A DNA stretch of 64,000 nt, taken from Thinopyrum elongatum. Lineage: Eukaryota; Streptophyta; Magnoliopsida; Poales; Poaceae. Location: positions 212,108,070-212,172,069 of the forward strand of contig CM022299.1 in assembly GCA_011799875.1 (NCBI GenBank), written 5' to 3'. A program made the position numbers and the translations under genes. Under the pieces are notes generated by a model, which saw nothing but the letters and a program-made list of their open reading frames with translations, was not told where the DNA came from and searched no databases. Numbering within the stretch: the first letter of the stretch is position 1; each line of letters starts with the position of its first letter. Positions 11,601-23,070 of the stretch are shown here, piece after piece.

Positions 11601-12721
11601 AGCAGTTCCAGGTACTTATGAGGCAGCAGGAGGCGATCTTGATGACGAGGGAAGATGTCACGGCTCAAGAAGCACGCCTGGTGGATCGCAAGGCACGTCT
11701 GGATGCCAGAGAGCAAGAGATTTCTCTCCGGGAGGAGAAGCTTGGAGCCATCCTTCGCACCAAAGATGATGATCTGGAAGCCCTCGTGCAGCAATGCACC
11801 AAGGAGTTGGAGGACAAGCACAAAGCTGCCCTGGACGTCCTCACACCTGATTCTGCTGTTCGACTGAAGAAACTCACTGATGATCTTGCTGCCGCATCCA
11901 CTGCCAGGACTGACCTTGATCGACAGGTGACTAAGCTGACTGAGGAGCTTGCCGGGAGCACTAAGGAGGTGGAGGCTCTCAAGGAAGAAGCGTGAAAGGC
12001 GGAGGTCCTTTTGAGCGATGTGCAGTCGCGGCTTTCCTCTAGGACCCAAGGCCTTGAAACCGCCAACGGCACCATCACGGATCTGAAGGCCAGGATTGGC
12101 ACCTTGGAAAGCGCGACAGAGTCCAACGGAGCCTACTAGCAACAGCTGTCCAAAGATCTAGACATCGCCCAGTGCCTCGGGAAGGATGCAGAGGACAAGC
12201 TAACGAACCAATCCGAGTAGGTGAACCTCTGGATCAGGAGCATGATTGACATCGCTATGCGCCTTGCTGCCCAGACTGTAGCGATGGGCATGGACGGGCT
12301 AGCTTTCTCGATCAACAGGCAGGAGGGCCCTAGTGCCAAGCTGGGAGTTTTCTTCAATGAGCTGATCGAAAAGCTGAGGGTGCATGAAGAGGGGAGGGCC
12401 AAGCGCTTCGCGACCGAGTCTCAGAAGCTTGCTCACGACGCCCTCCTCGTGGTCCGGAGCAACATCGTCTGTCGTCATCCAGACCTCGACCTTGCCGATG
12501 GATTTAAGAAGCCGCCGGTGGGTGCTGATGTTCCAGCTGCCAAAGAGAAAGTTGCCCTATGGCCACTAGGGCCCTTCATGTCCCAACGGGTTCACGCAGT
12601 CGCCAAGCTTGACTCGGAGCTATTCTTGTCATCGTGCTATCCTGTAACAAAACATGATGTATGCTTCATGTTTAGGTGTCGTACTGTTTATGTTTGCGTG
12701 GAGCTGATGTCCCCTGCTTAA
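8650..12721 (+). pseudogene. Antisense extra gene of the retroelement: gypsy-type transposon domain plus coiled coil
   Basis: The gene runs opposite to its host element. Exon 1 (8650-10418) starts MGKKTAAKGKQ. Its first ~300 residues (CAYFICGLCPPFSDFFEAMMMI, LCENFVGVAPNVDLFRHYFVP) resemble the plant 'putative gypsy type transposon' domain (PF04195 type). Two GT-AG introns keep the frame: 10419-10503 and 10919-11030. Exon 3 encodes a long coiled coil (LEALVQQCTKELEDKHKAAL, LDRQVTKLTEELAGSTKEVEA) and a C-terminal helical part (about 12221-12640). Six in-frame stops (10021, 10276, 10390, 11992, 12136 and about 12218) make it a pseudogene; all fit C-to-T changes in CAG, CAA or CGA. Extra genes antisense to gag-pol near the 3' LTR are known in the Tat lineage of gypsy elements (maize Grande, for example). 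The protein's function is unknown. Confidence 0.75.
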
Positions 12722-13663
12722 TCTTAAACGCATGTTTATCCCTCTGAGCTTATATGCTTGTGTTCATACGATTATTCCCTATGCATGTTCTGGTTGCTTG
12801 CCGGTATCATATTGCCGCGATTGCGTAAGGGTCCGGCCCTTAACATTCATCTTGGCGTACGTGGATGCGTCCCGGCAAATTTTTCCTTGGTAGCTCTCGA
12901 CGCAGCCGCTCATTCTGTGAGCAAGGTTCGGGATAGAACGAGGGTGCAGACAAAGAACTAGCCAAGGTTCCATCACATGAAGGATTTCATAGTACGAACT
13001 CTTTCTAAAACCGAGGGATAAACGGATGCAAAAAATCTAGGATTCATCAAAAGGAAATGATTGCGTGGACTTAGCTTTTGTTCTTGCTCCTTCCCATCCT
13101 TTCAAGTTGCGTGCATTTGGCGTCCTCGTGATACCCGGAAAGACGGAGGCCAAGCGAATAACTCTCTGGTTCCTGGTAGGGACCAACATACGTCAAGCGT
13201 GTCTGGCGGGCGGCAGGATATGGTGCCTAGCTTTCCTGGCCCCTCTTTCTCTCCTCCACTCTTTTCGAACAATCCAACAGCGGCTGGCGCAAGAGTCTCG
13301 CCAGTGCGGACGGCCTTGCCGGAGCATACTTGCCGGGGCATCGATCAATGGATTCGTACCAGCGTTCTACTCAGGGTTTCCCTAAGCAGGGTAAATGCTA
13401 AATCGAGTATCGCGTGATACTCATCGACATTGACGATGCCAGGGCCAGAGCAGCTCGATTGCCGAAGAGGGAGAGAGATGGAAAGAGGAGCCTCATTCCC
13501 GCGCACCTTGCCCCTTCTCCCCGGACAGCGCCCGAGTGGTGGTCACGTCGCCTAGGCCGCCTGGGGGGAGCATACCACCGCCAGCACCGATCTTCACCGT
13601 GGCCGCGACCGCGGTGGGATGAGATGACGAACAAAGCAGGTGTGGGGATGGCCCCGCTCTCCC
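12722..13663. other. Internal region of the minus-strand element, no recognisable gene
   Basis: This lies between the 3' end of the antisense gene and the solo LTR. Short open frames exist on both strands but none resembles a known protein. On the minus strand this is where gag should begin after the primer site, and only a ~90-residue frame (13398-13676) is present. The element therefore lacks gag here. Confidence 0.5.
13659..13663. repeat. Target-site duplication CTCCC (left) of solo LTR
   Basis: CTCCC precedes TGTAACACC here, and CTCCC follows GCCCGACA at 22039-22043. Matching 5 bp copies on both sides of a single LTR show a solo LTR. Confidence 0.9.
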
Positions 13664-14954
13664 TGTAACACCCCAAAAATATTCTTCTGGATTTTTAAAA
13701 TCTTTCCTTTAAAAATAAATGCTTTGAAAATCATTTTTGATCATATCACTTTTCTTCCGTTTGAAAACCTTTTCAAATTTTAATTTGGTTTCAAATTTTC
13801 TTTAATGATTCTGCTTTGAAAGGTTTAAAATTATTTGGATAATTAATTTGGAGGTTTTCAAACAATTTTCATTCGAAAAGTTTTGGGAATAATTAAATTT
13901 TCAAGGAAAATGGCCCTTCCACTTCCTTTTAGCCTTCTAAAGTCTTCCAATAATTTTTTCTTCCACTCCAAATTTATCCCACAAGTCAAGCACATCTTAT
14001 AGGACAGTATCCAACTCCATTCCACCTCACAAAAATATTCTTTCAATATTTTATAAATTACAAAGTTGGAATTTATATTATTCATTATCCCTTTGGTTTA
14101 CAAAGGAACCACAATTTCTACAAGGATTCTACCTCCACCAAAATTATCTCAGCAAATATATGGTACCCACAACCCATTTCTCCAAAAACATGGGGTGCCA
14201 CAGTTCAAAATTTTCAAATTCTCTTCTGTTCAAATTTGGACCAGATTCAATCTTTCTGATACAAGTCTATTTTTAATAGCTCCAAAAATTGAAAAACTTT
14301 GCCAGGCCCTCTCATATGCATCAACACATCACCACAAAAATTCCTCAAAATTCTAAAAATCCCCAGCACTCTCTGCCATAGGATCATATGAGTGTCTATG
14401 CACTGTTCATAGCTGAAAGAAATCCAGTTAACTGAATTTGTTTTCAGTGGCAGAGACGATCGGCGCCGGGCACTCCACTCCATCTTGTTCCCTCCTCGTC
14501 CACGCCTCCTTGTTCATCAATGCCTCGCCCCTCCTTGGCCCACTCCGCAGTCTCTCCTCGCCGGTGAGCTGGCGACTGGCCGGTGCAACCCCCTGCACCG
14601 TGCTCACCCGCGGCGGACCGAGCGGAGTCGCTTCGGCCACCGACCTCCATCACTCTGCCACACCTTCTCCACCTACCAGCTCCACGCGTCGCCCCTCTCT
14701 GCGCCATCACCGCACCGCCCAAGCTTCTGGAACCCTCCTACCAGTCGCCGGAGCTGGGCAGCGTCTGCCATGGCCGTACCAGAGCCACCCCGTGGATAAG
14801 CTCGGGGAGCTCGAGCCCGTCCACGTCGAGCCTTCCGGATTTCTCCACCGCCCTCATTACTTCCTCGCCGCCCTTGACCACCGCCCCTAACCACCTCCGG
14901 CGGCCGGAGTAACTCCGGCGTCACCCGCAAGCTTCTGACCACCTCGGGATCGCC

Positions 14955-14962
14955 TATATAAA
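14955..14962 (+). promoter_or_regulatory. TATA box of the solo LTR
   Basis: TATATAAA in the same GC-rich context as at 4693-4700. Confidence 0.6.
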
Positions 14963-17092
14963 GGCCCCCGAGCTCCACTCATTCCACCCATCGCCTCCAC
15001 CACCTCCTAATCGCCCCCTCGCCACCTTCCTGACCTCGAGGAGATCTTCCCCCTCTTCTCCGGTCACCGCTCCGCTGCCTTTGTCCGCGATCAGTTCATC
15101 ACCATTACCCCACCTCTACAGCTCAAGCTTCACCAGTAGCCATCTCATCCAACAAACGATCAATCCTGCGCTCCAATTCCGTTTTCCCGAGCTCTCTCCA
15201 ATGAGGTCCATCTCCACCGAAGCCACCGTCCGCCGGTGTTGAGCTCACCGTCGTTCAGGAGCTCGCCGGCGTCCATCTCTACCCCTCACCAACGCGGCCG
15301 TCCACACTGAGCATGTCTGCATCACCACCGGCCGCTGAAACCCCGGCGATCGTCGCCGGCGATCGCCGCATCTCCTCTGTCCTCGCGCGCGCGTTCAAAC
15401 TTTTGAACCTGACAGGTGGACCCCACCCCGCGCGCTCTTTTTCTTTTTCTCTATTTTAATCGAATGCGTATTCCCTGTTTTGCACCTTCCACGCTGAAAA
15501 GCGTAATTTTGCCCGAAGCGTTTTCTTTATAAACGCACAGGGACTGGATTTTTACAGAAACACCCCTGGTTTTGAAAGTTTAATAACTTTTAAACCACAA
15601 CTCTGTTTGAGTTGAATCTTTTTTTGTAATTCTTATTTTTCTCTCTAGTTTTTTTAGTATTTATTTAAAAATGTTTTGAGACAACTTTTTGCACTATTGT
15701 CAAATTTTTAATTTGAGTTGAATTTGAATATTTTCAGAAAAAGAAGAGGGAAATCTTGCCGAGAATTTCGAAGGGTTTTCACCTGACTACTTTGGACAAG
15801 GCAAGCATTATTGAACGTGGGATATGGTGATTGCATTTGCATTTGCATTTGCATGTTTGCATCGGTTGGAATTGCACCACATATATCACAAGTGCATGCA
15901 TGTTTGGTCATATCACTTCTTATGCTTGTCTTGCACTTCACTCAAACAAGGAAACTTACTGACTTGGTATAGCTGTGAGATATTCAGGAGTGTGTCTCCT
16001 GCCTTGGATGTACCGGTGGTCACAGGCCATTATTTTTGACACGGTGGTGTCACATGACGTATGTGGAATATACCGGTGAAGATAATTAACACCACCTGAG
16101 TCGGCCTAGATCGAGTCTTGTTTCGTTACATCTAGCTGGATCCCGTGCTGCCACGAGCCCTTCTGCAAGGAAGGTACGGCTGAGTAAGTTGTTAGCCCCT
16201 GTCCAGGTACACACCGTACAGAGGGCCACGATGAGCTTTTCCAGGGCCTTGGACTAAATCCTGTCATCGGGTCAGGGGGCATGGGTGTTTCCGGTTGTGT
16301 CCGAGAGGGGGGCACCCCTTGGAATCCGTGCGTATTAATAGTAATCCCATGCAGGACGTTGGTCTCTCCGTCTTAGAGTTTTTCTTGAATGATGCTTTGG
16401 GTGATTCCTGGCATCCGGAAAGTTAATCTGGTGTGTGCTGGTCAGGTGTGTTTTCAACCCAAAGACCGTAATGGGAATTAGTCGGTGTCACGGTACTGAC
16501 TAAAGAAATCCTTTACTTGTGGGTAAAGAGTACACCCTTTGTAGAGTTTAAACCTATTTGAATAGCCGTTGTCCATGGTCAAGGGCGTTAGCTGGGTGGG
16601 TCAAGTGTCAGTCCCGGTGTCGATCTCCGGAGGAAATAATTAAATTGAGCCTAAATTATTTTGCAGGATAATTGTTGTCACCCTGATGCTACCATGAATA
16701 TTTTACGCATGTTAAATATTATTATGGTTATGCATATTATTGAGGACTAACCCGTTTCTCTTATTTTGAATTTCCTGAGTCTCATGGGCTAGCTAGACTA
16801 CCCCGGGCACTCAACTTTATTTTCAAGACCTCTCGTGGCATCCCTCGAGTTTACAGGCGGTTCCGCCAATACTCTTGTGGACACCCGATTGACATTTCTC
16901 TTCAAGTCCGACCGTGGCGTCACTTGACACCCGACTTGCATTTCTCTTCAAGTCCGACTGTGGCGTCACTTGACACCCGACTGGCATTTCATGTATTTTG
17001 CTGAGTGTCAATTGGGCTGGCTAGACTACCCGTGGCATTCATTTGTTTAATTTCTAATAAGTTTGATCATGACTAACATGTTATGCTCACGT

Positions 17093-17989
17093 TGTCGGAT
17101 TTGGGGTTCCACAGACCCTTGAGAGGTTTGAACTCTGGGGTGCGTGCGAAGAACTCTCCCTCCCCAGTCTGCCTACTCAACGATTCCACAGCCTAGCTCG
17201 ACGAACCCAAGGGACAAGAGACACAGCAGTTTATCCTGGTTCGGGCCACCTTGCGGTGTAATACCCTACTCCAGCTTTGTGGTGGATTGGCCTCGAGGGG
17301 CTGAGGATGAACTAGTACAGTGGCGAACAGCCTCCGGAGGAGAGGTGTTATTGAGCTCGAGTGAGCTGGTGGAGTGGGGGTGATCTGAATGATTCGTCCG
17401 GGGGTCCGATCCCCCTCTACGGTGGTGGCTAAGTCCTATTTATAGTGGCCTTGGTCCTCTTCCCAAATATAGGCGGAAGGGATCCCACAACGGCCAAATT
17501 CGAAGGGAGACAACTAGTAGAAGTTATCCTGACAAAAGTAGTCTTCGCCTGCAAAAGTCTCTGGCGGTGACGCTGTAGTGGGCTCCGCAATGACCTCTGT
17601 CCTGCCATCCTGGCGGTCCTGGTCTTGTTGCAGATATGGAAACCTTTGCTTGATTCCTCGGGACTCCACGCCTGTGCTTGCCTCCTTGGCACCAAAGAGG
17701 AAACTGGTACACTGCGCCCGCTGGCACCCGCCTGGTCTTGGTCGTCATGGCTCATGTCAGGTGAACCTCATGAGGTGCGACTTGCACTGATATCTCCGCT
17801 CCTCGGGAGCCAGCCTGGGGAGGCCGCCCCTCGTGGAGGTCTTGGTGTCGTCCGCCTCGTGAGGCTTGGCCCCTCGCGAGGGTCTTGAGTTGTTGTTGCT
17901 GAAGTTGGGCCATACCAGGCCGTTGATGGAGCCACGCCATGGGCCGCAGGCAGGCAAGTCTGGGCACCCCCGGTCCCAGGACACCGACA
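17093..17989 (-). mobile_element. 3' LTR of family C element
   Basis: 897 bp, near-identical to 20619-21509. A minus-strand TATA box (TATAAATA) is at 17437-17444. On the minus strand the polypurine tract (GGGCTAC-type end) adjoins it at 17990-18005. Confidence 0.9.
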
Positions 17990-20546
17990 GTAGCCCGTGG
18001 GCCCAAGGCGCGCTTGAACTCGGCTTCGAGGCGAAGCCAAAGGGCAAGTGCGGAGCGCCGCGGGCCCTAACCGCCTGCGGCCTTGGTTGCCGCGTGGCGA
18101 TTGATGGGACGTGGGTGCCTCCGCTTCCCCACGCTGCCTCAGCAACTGGTCTTGGCGGAGCAGCTGTTTCTTCTTCTTGGGGATAGCCTTAGGAGGGTAG
18201 ATGGTGCCTTCGTTGTCTGGGTCCTCAACCGCCGCGGCCTGGTAGGCGCGCTTGAGGGAGCACACCGTGTCCTTTTCCTCACAGGCGATCGTGATGATGT
18301 CGCGGTTCCCTGGCATCTTGAGGACATTGTAGCCATGATGAGTCACCGCCATGAACTTGGCCTGGGATAGGTACCCAAGGATGGCATTGTACGGAAGACG
18401 GATGTGGGCGACATCGAAGTCGATGAGCTCGGTGCGGTAGTTGTCGCGCTGGCCGAAGGTGACAGGGAGACGGATCTGCCCTATCGGGGTGGTGGAGCCG
18501 TCGGTCACTCCTGAGAAGGGCTTGGTGGGCTGCAACTGATCATAGGGCACTTAGAGGCGATGGAACGTTTTGATGGAAAGGACATTGAGCCCCGCACCGC
18601 CATCAATGAGGGTCTTGGTGACGAGGACGTTGCTGATGACGGGAGAGCAGAGCATCGGGAGGGCGCCGGTGGTTGCCGCGCACTTGATCCGGTCTGACGA
18701 GCTGAAGGTGATGATGCACTTGGACCACTTGAGCGGGCGTGTGGCCTCGAGCCTGGGGAGAGCCGCATTCACCTCATGGGCGAACTGCTTGAAGATGCGC
18801 TGAGAGGCTAGGGCCTGAGCACCGCCCAGGATGCAAGCGACGGCACGAGGCTCGTGGAAGCCCCCAGCCCCCTCATCCTGGTGGTGGTCATCGTTCCTTC
18901 TTGGTGGCGGTGGCAGCGGTGGGAGGCCGGTGTTGCCCTGAGGACGGTCCTCACGAGGCTGATCTCTCCAGGCACCCTCGCGAGGCTGGCCCTGCCAGCG
19001 GTCCTCACGAGGCTGGTCACGCCACTCCTGGTGAGGCCCGCGGTCATCCCAGCATCCTCCGCCTCGGCCTCCTTTGTGGCCGTAGCCTCGATCGTTACGC
19101 TCGGGGCGTCGACCGAGCCGCCCATCGCGGATGGCCCTGAGCTCATGGCAGTCGTTGGTGTTGTGGCTGTGTACGTTTTGGAAGACGCAGAATGGACGGC
19201 TGCCCTTGGATGACTCTGGGTGGTCGCAGCCGCGCTTCATCTCTGGTTCAGCCCCAAGCATGGCCGCACCCTTGCGTTTCACGTCCTTGGCCTTGGCCTT
19301 CTTGTCTTCTGGGTCGACCGCTGGGAGCTCAAGGAGGGAGAGGCATCCCTCCTCAGCTCTCGTGCACTTGGTCGCCATGTTGAACATCTCCAGAGCCGTG
19401 CACAGGTCTTTGTGTACGACGAGCTCCTCCTTCATCTTGACATCGCGGACTCCATCAGAGAATGCTGAGATGATGGCCTCGTCCGACACCTTGGGGATCT
19501 TGAGACGGACGCTGTTGAAGCGCTAGATGTATTTCTGCAGGGTTTCCCCTGGCTGCTGGTTGATGCATCGCAGGTCGCCCGCGGCAGGCGGGCGGTCACG
19601 GGTGCCCTGGAAGTTGGCGATGAAACGCTCGCGCATCTCGCCCCAGGAGGAGATCGATCCTGCGGGCAGGTTCAGGAGCCATGAGCGCGCGCCATCCTTG
19701 AGAGCCATGGGGAACCAGTTCGCCATGACCTTCTCGTCGCTGTTGGCCGCCTCGATGCTCAGCTCATAGAGTTGTAGGGACTCAGCAGGGTTGGGGGTGC
19801 CGTCGTAGCGTGGAGGTAGTCGGGCTTGAACTTCCCCGGCCAGACGACGCTGCGTAGCTCAGGAGTGAAGGTTCGGCAGCCCGTGGTGGTTACAGGAGCC
19901 CGACTTGGAGGTGGAGCTTGATCTTGGCGCTCACGCGCCACCACCACAGGCGGCGTGCGGTCTTGGCGTGGGGGTGCTAGGGGTGCAGGAGCATCTTCTT
20001 GTGGCCGCTGGACCTCCTGGCAGCTTGCTTCTTCGCGCGCGGGCGCCCTGCACGGCGGGTCACGCCGTGGGGCCGCACGCCTTGGTGCGAGGGCGATGCC
20101 TTGACGGGGAGGTGGTGGAGGCGCTCTGTGGCCTACGTCGCCCGCGGCAGGTGGCTGGCAAGGCAGCGAGAGAGACGGCGCAGGCGAGCCCCCTGCGGCG
20201 CTGACAAGCTCGGCGATGCGCTCAAGCCAGTCCTCGTTTAAGTCGTCGACAGGGCAGTAGCGCAAGAGCTCGCGCGCCATGAGCAACGCAGCTTGCGCGT
20301 CCGCCGGCCCGCGACGAGCGTGAGACGACGAACCAGCCGGAGTCAGCGACAGAGTGGCCATGCACCCATCACGCCGCACGGAGGGGTGCAGCGAGGAAGC
20401 TTGCTGCTCGTGCCCCCCGGGCCGGTGGCGGCGTTAGCAGCAGGCGATGGAGAACGGCGGGGAGGCCCGCTGACGGGCGCCGTCTGGGCGACGCGAGCGG
20501 CGAGGGCGGCCCGACGCTCAGCACGGGCTCGACGGGCGTCAGCCAT
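17990..20546 (-). pseudogene. gag: gag-protease polyprotein of family C element (broken)
   Basis: It starts at 20546 (MADARRARAERRAAL) just inside the primer site. A Pro-rich N-terminal part is followed by a retrotransposon gag domain (WFPMALKDGARSWLLNLPAG, about 19725-19400). Next is a zinc-knuckle-like region (CDHPESSKGSRPFCVFQNVH, HNTNDCHEL) where the usual first Cys pair is incomplete, and an Arg/Gly-rich linker with repeated DQPRED motifs. Last is a retropepsin motif, LIDGGAGLNVL, whose Asp codon is at 18602-18604. The frame is broken near 20343-20379 and 19760-19800, with stops at about 19524 and 18551. The zinc and protease motifs resemble Tat-lineage gypsy elements. Its protease Asp is kept, unlike in the larger relative at 35420-47909. 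Confidence 0.85.
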
Positions 20547-20600
20547 GGAAGCGGTGGAGCAGCGGCGGGTCGACCGACAGGAGAGAGGCTCCGACGCACC

Positions 20601-20618
20601 ACTACCTGGCGCGCCAAA
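20601..20618 (-). other. Primer-binding region of family C element
   Basis: On the minus strand TTTGGCGCGCCAGGTAGT directly follows the LTR end, the position of a tRNA primer site. The same motif adjoins the 5' LTRs at 22148-22167 (minus) and 36279-36298 (plus). Confidence 0.7.
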
Positions 20619-21509
20619 TGTCGGATTCGGGGTTCCGCAGACCCTTGAGAGGTTCGAACTCTGGGGTGCGTGCGAAGAACTCTCCCTCCCCAGTCTGCCT
20701 GCTCAACGATTCCACAGCCTAGCTCGACGAACCCAAGGGACAAGAGACACAGCAGTTTATCTTGGTTCGGGCCACCTTGCGGTGTAATACCCTACTCCAG
20801 CTTTGTGGTGGATTGGCCTCGAGGGGCTGAGGATGAACTAGTACAGTGGCGAACAGCCTCCGGAGGAGAGGTGTTCTTGAGCTCGAGTGAGCTAGTGGAG
20901 TGGGGGTGATCTGAATGATCCGTCCGGGGGTCCGATCCCCCTCTATGGTGGTGGCTAAGTCCTATTTATAGTGGCCTTGGTCCTCTTCCCAAATATAGGC
21001 GGGAAGGGATCCCATAACGGCCAAATTCGAAGGGAGACAACAAGTACAAGTTATCCTGACAAAAGTAGTCTTCGCCTGCAAAGCCTCTTGCAGTGACGCT
21101 GCAGTGGGCTCCACGATGACCTCCGTCCTGGCGTTCCTGGTCTTGTTGCACCGATATGGAAACCTTTGCTTGATTCCTCGGGACTCCACGCCTACGCTTG
21201 CCTCCTTTGCACCAAAGAGGAAACTGGTACACTGTGCCCACTGGCGCCCGCCTGGTCTTGGTCGTCATGGCTTACGTCAGGTGAACCTCGCGAGGTGTGA
21301 CTTGCATTGATATCTCCGCTCCTTGGGAGCCAGCCTGGGGAGGCTGCCCCTCGTGGAGGTCTTGGTGTCGTCTGCCTCGTGAGGCTTGGCCCCTCGCGAG
21401 GGTCTTGAGTTGTTGTTGCTGAAGCTGGGCCAAACCAGGCCGTCGATGGAGCCACGCCATGGGTCGCAGGCAGGCAAGTCTGGGCACCCCCGGTCCCAGG
21501 ACGCCGACA
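20619..21509 (-). mobile_element. 5' LTR of family C element
   Basis: 891 bp with a minus-strand TATA box at 20963-20970. It abuts the CACGT duplication at 21510-21514. Confidence 0.9.
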
Positions 21510-22038
21510 CACGTTCACATCATTTATTTATCATGATTTAAATTTCAGTCAGCATGAGCATATGCATCCATTATATCTTCTGTTCATAATGTTTGCGAGT
21601 ACATTCCAACGTACTCACTGGCTTGTCCCTGGCTATTTACTTGGCTAGACTTGGAGGAGGACGAGCTTGTGGAGGAGGATTGCACTAGTGAGCCCGACGC
21701 TTAGAGGAGTCCTAGTCAGTCAACCTGTGAGATCGGAGTCTACCATATGTATCATCCGCTGAGCTTCCGCTACATGAATAAAATAGTCAAGCCTCGCTCT
21801 GACGCTTGGCTCTATGTTATTGTACTAGTATTGTATCACCACCACACCACTGTCATATTCCGCCACTGCCATATATTGGCGAGTTTGTAATAAACTTTGT
21901 TGAGCCCTCAGACTAAACCCTATGTAATATTATCTTGTACTGGTTATCTGTATCAAGGAAGTCCACCAGTTGTGTTGATCTTGGGGCTGGTGTGACTTAG
22001 GGCTATTCTGGGATTTATTCTCAGAAATGGGCCCGACA

Positions 22039-22043
22039 CTCCC
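22039..22043. repeat. Target-site duplication CTCCC (right) of solo LTR
   Basis: Pairs with 13659-13663. Confidence 0.9.
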
Positions 22044-22147
22044 GCTTTGTCTTCATATCTCCATGAGCACCACCGACGCCAAAAGCTTTGGCTGGGCTGC
22101 AATGGAGACGACGCACTGCCAACGCTCTCAGGTTTGCGCAAGTGATC

Positions 22148-22167
22148 CCCCTACCTGGCGCGCCAAA
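22148..22167 (-). other. Primer-binding region of the 7349-23070 element
   Basis: Minus-strand GGCGCGCCAGGTAGGGG lies two bases inside the LTR start at 22170. It fixes minus orientation and marks the right LTR as the 5' LTR. Confidence 0.7.
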
Positions 22168-22169
22168 GA

Positions 22170-23070
22170 TGTCGTGGGAAACCACGGCCACCTATGGGGC
22201 CATGAGCCCCTTTTGGTTCGGCGGGGGGATGGGCACGTTGCACAAAGAGCGGAGAAGCATCGCGCAGCATGACAGAGATCACACGGGCAGTCTTTACCCA
22301 GGTTCAGGCCGTCGTGAGGCGTAAAACCCTACTCCTGCTTTTGTGGATTGATGGTGGATAATGGTGGTGGACGTAGCACACTCACCCGGCAAGGTCGCTC
22401 TGGGGGCGAGAGTGGCTACGAGCGTATCAATATGCGAGGGTCCAACCCTTTCTACGGTCGCCATGGGCCTCCTTTTATAGATCAAGGGGTCACCACAGTG
22501 GCAAATCAGTTTTGCGTATTGATTAGATAGCTAACATGCTATCATATCAAACTGTGCAGGCTGACAGAGCACATTAAATGCGCCGCTCAGTGTCACATCA
22601 CAGCCCGCCCGGCAGGCCCTGCCGGGCTATTTTGCCAGCTTCGCGCCTGCTCGCTTGACACATCTCAGGACGGGTGTCATATGGAGGTGTTTGCTATAGG
22701 AAGTGGCTGCCATGTGGCAAGAATAAGCCACTTAGTCACCTTGGAGCTTGACACCACTTTGATTAATGACTTGCGTCGCTTGTGAGATGGAGCGGTGGAG
22801 TGGCTTGCCTCCGCTAGCCCCGACAGGCCTGCCTGGGTGATCTGGGAGCTTGCTTCCGGGGCAAAACCCAACCCTGCCGGGCTCGCCTACCCGGCAAGGT
22901 AGGTCCTTCCCTTAGCGATGCCTTGTTCCTCTGGCTCACCTTGGCCTTCTCGACTTGCACTTGGATCCTTCAAAGGAATTGATCCTCCTTGTTTGGTCTG
23001 ATCTTGGTCTTGTAATCTTGTCTTCGAGCCTGTTGGCTTGCTGTCCGTGCACAGTCAGCGGAAAACATAT
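22170..23070 (-). mobile_element. 5' LTR of the 7349-23070 element (outer ~23 bp missing)
   Basis: It begins TGTCGTGGGAAACC and matches 7349-8256 up to 23070, where the sequence switches abruptly to an unrelated AT-rich element tail. The terminal CCCCGACA seen at 8249-8256 is absent. A TATA box (minus) is at 22473-22479. Confidence 0.85.

Larger units (their letters stand above)
17093..21509 (-). mobile_element. Complete short Ty3/gypsy element with gag-protease only (family C)
   Basis: The right LTR 20619-21509 is the 5' LTR and the left LTR 17093-17989 is the 3' LTR. Both run TGTCGGAT to CCGACA on the plus strand. A 5 bp target duplication CACGT flanks the element (17088-17092 and 21510-21514). 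The other family B LTR keeps the uninterrupted site. The interior is 2.6 kb and codes gag and protease but no reverse transcriptase, RNase H or integrase: the protease frame runs almost straight into the polypurine tract. It is a deletion derivative and non-autonomous. Family C is also the family of the 35420-47909 element. Confidence 0.93.
13664..22038 (+). mobile_element. Solo LTR of family B (with a nested 4.4 kb element)
   Basis: After removing the nested insertion (17093-21509 plus one target copy) the length is about 3.95 kb, matching 3401-7348 base by base with scattered differences. It starts TGTAACACCCC and ends GCCCGACA. Perfect CTCCC duplications flank it, and no element interior adjoins it, so the internal region and one LTR were lost by LTR-LTR recombination. 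A TATA box is conserved at 14955-14962. Confidence 0.93.
7349..23070 (-). mobile_element. Minus-strand Ty3/gypsy element lacking gag-pol, with nested insertions
   Basis: The parts are: left (3') LTR 7349-8256; polypurine tract 8257-8274; internal DNA 8257-13663 and 22039-22169; primer-binding region 22148-22167; right (5') LTR 22170-23070. The solo LTR at 13664-22038 is an insertion. Without it the interior is about 5.5 kb. It has no recognisable gag, protease, reverse transcriptase or integrase, so it would depend on proteins from another element. Orientation is set by the primer site (GGCGCGCCAGGTAG on the minus strand), the polypurine tract and minus-strand TATA boxes (7633-7640, 22473-22479). 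The outer end of each LTR is truncated, so no target duplication can be read. Confidence 0.8.
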
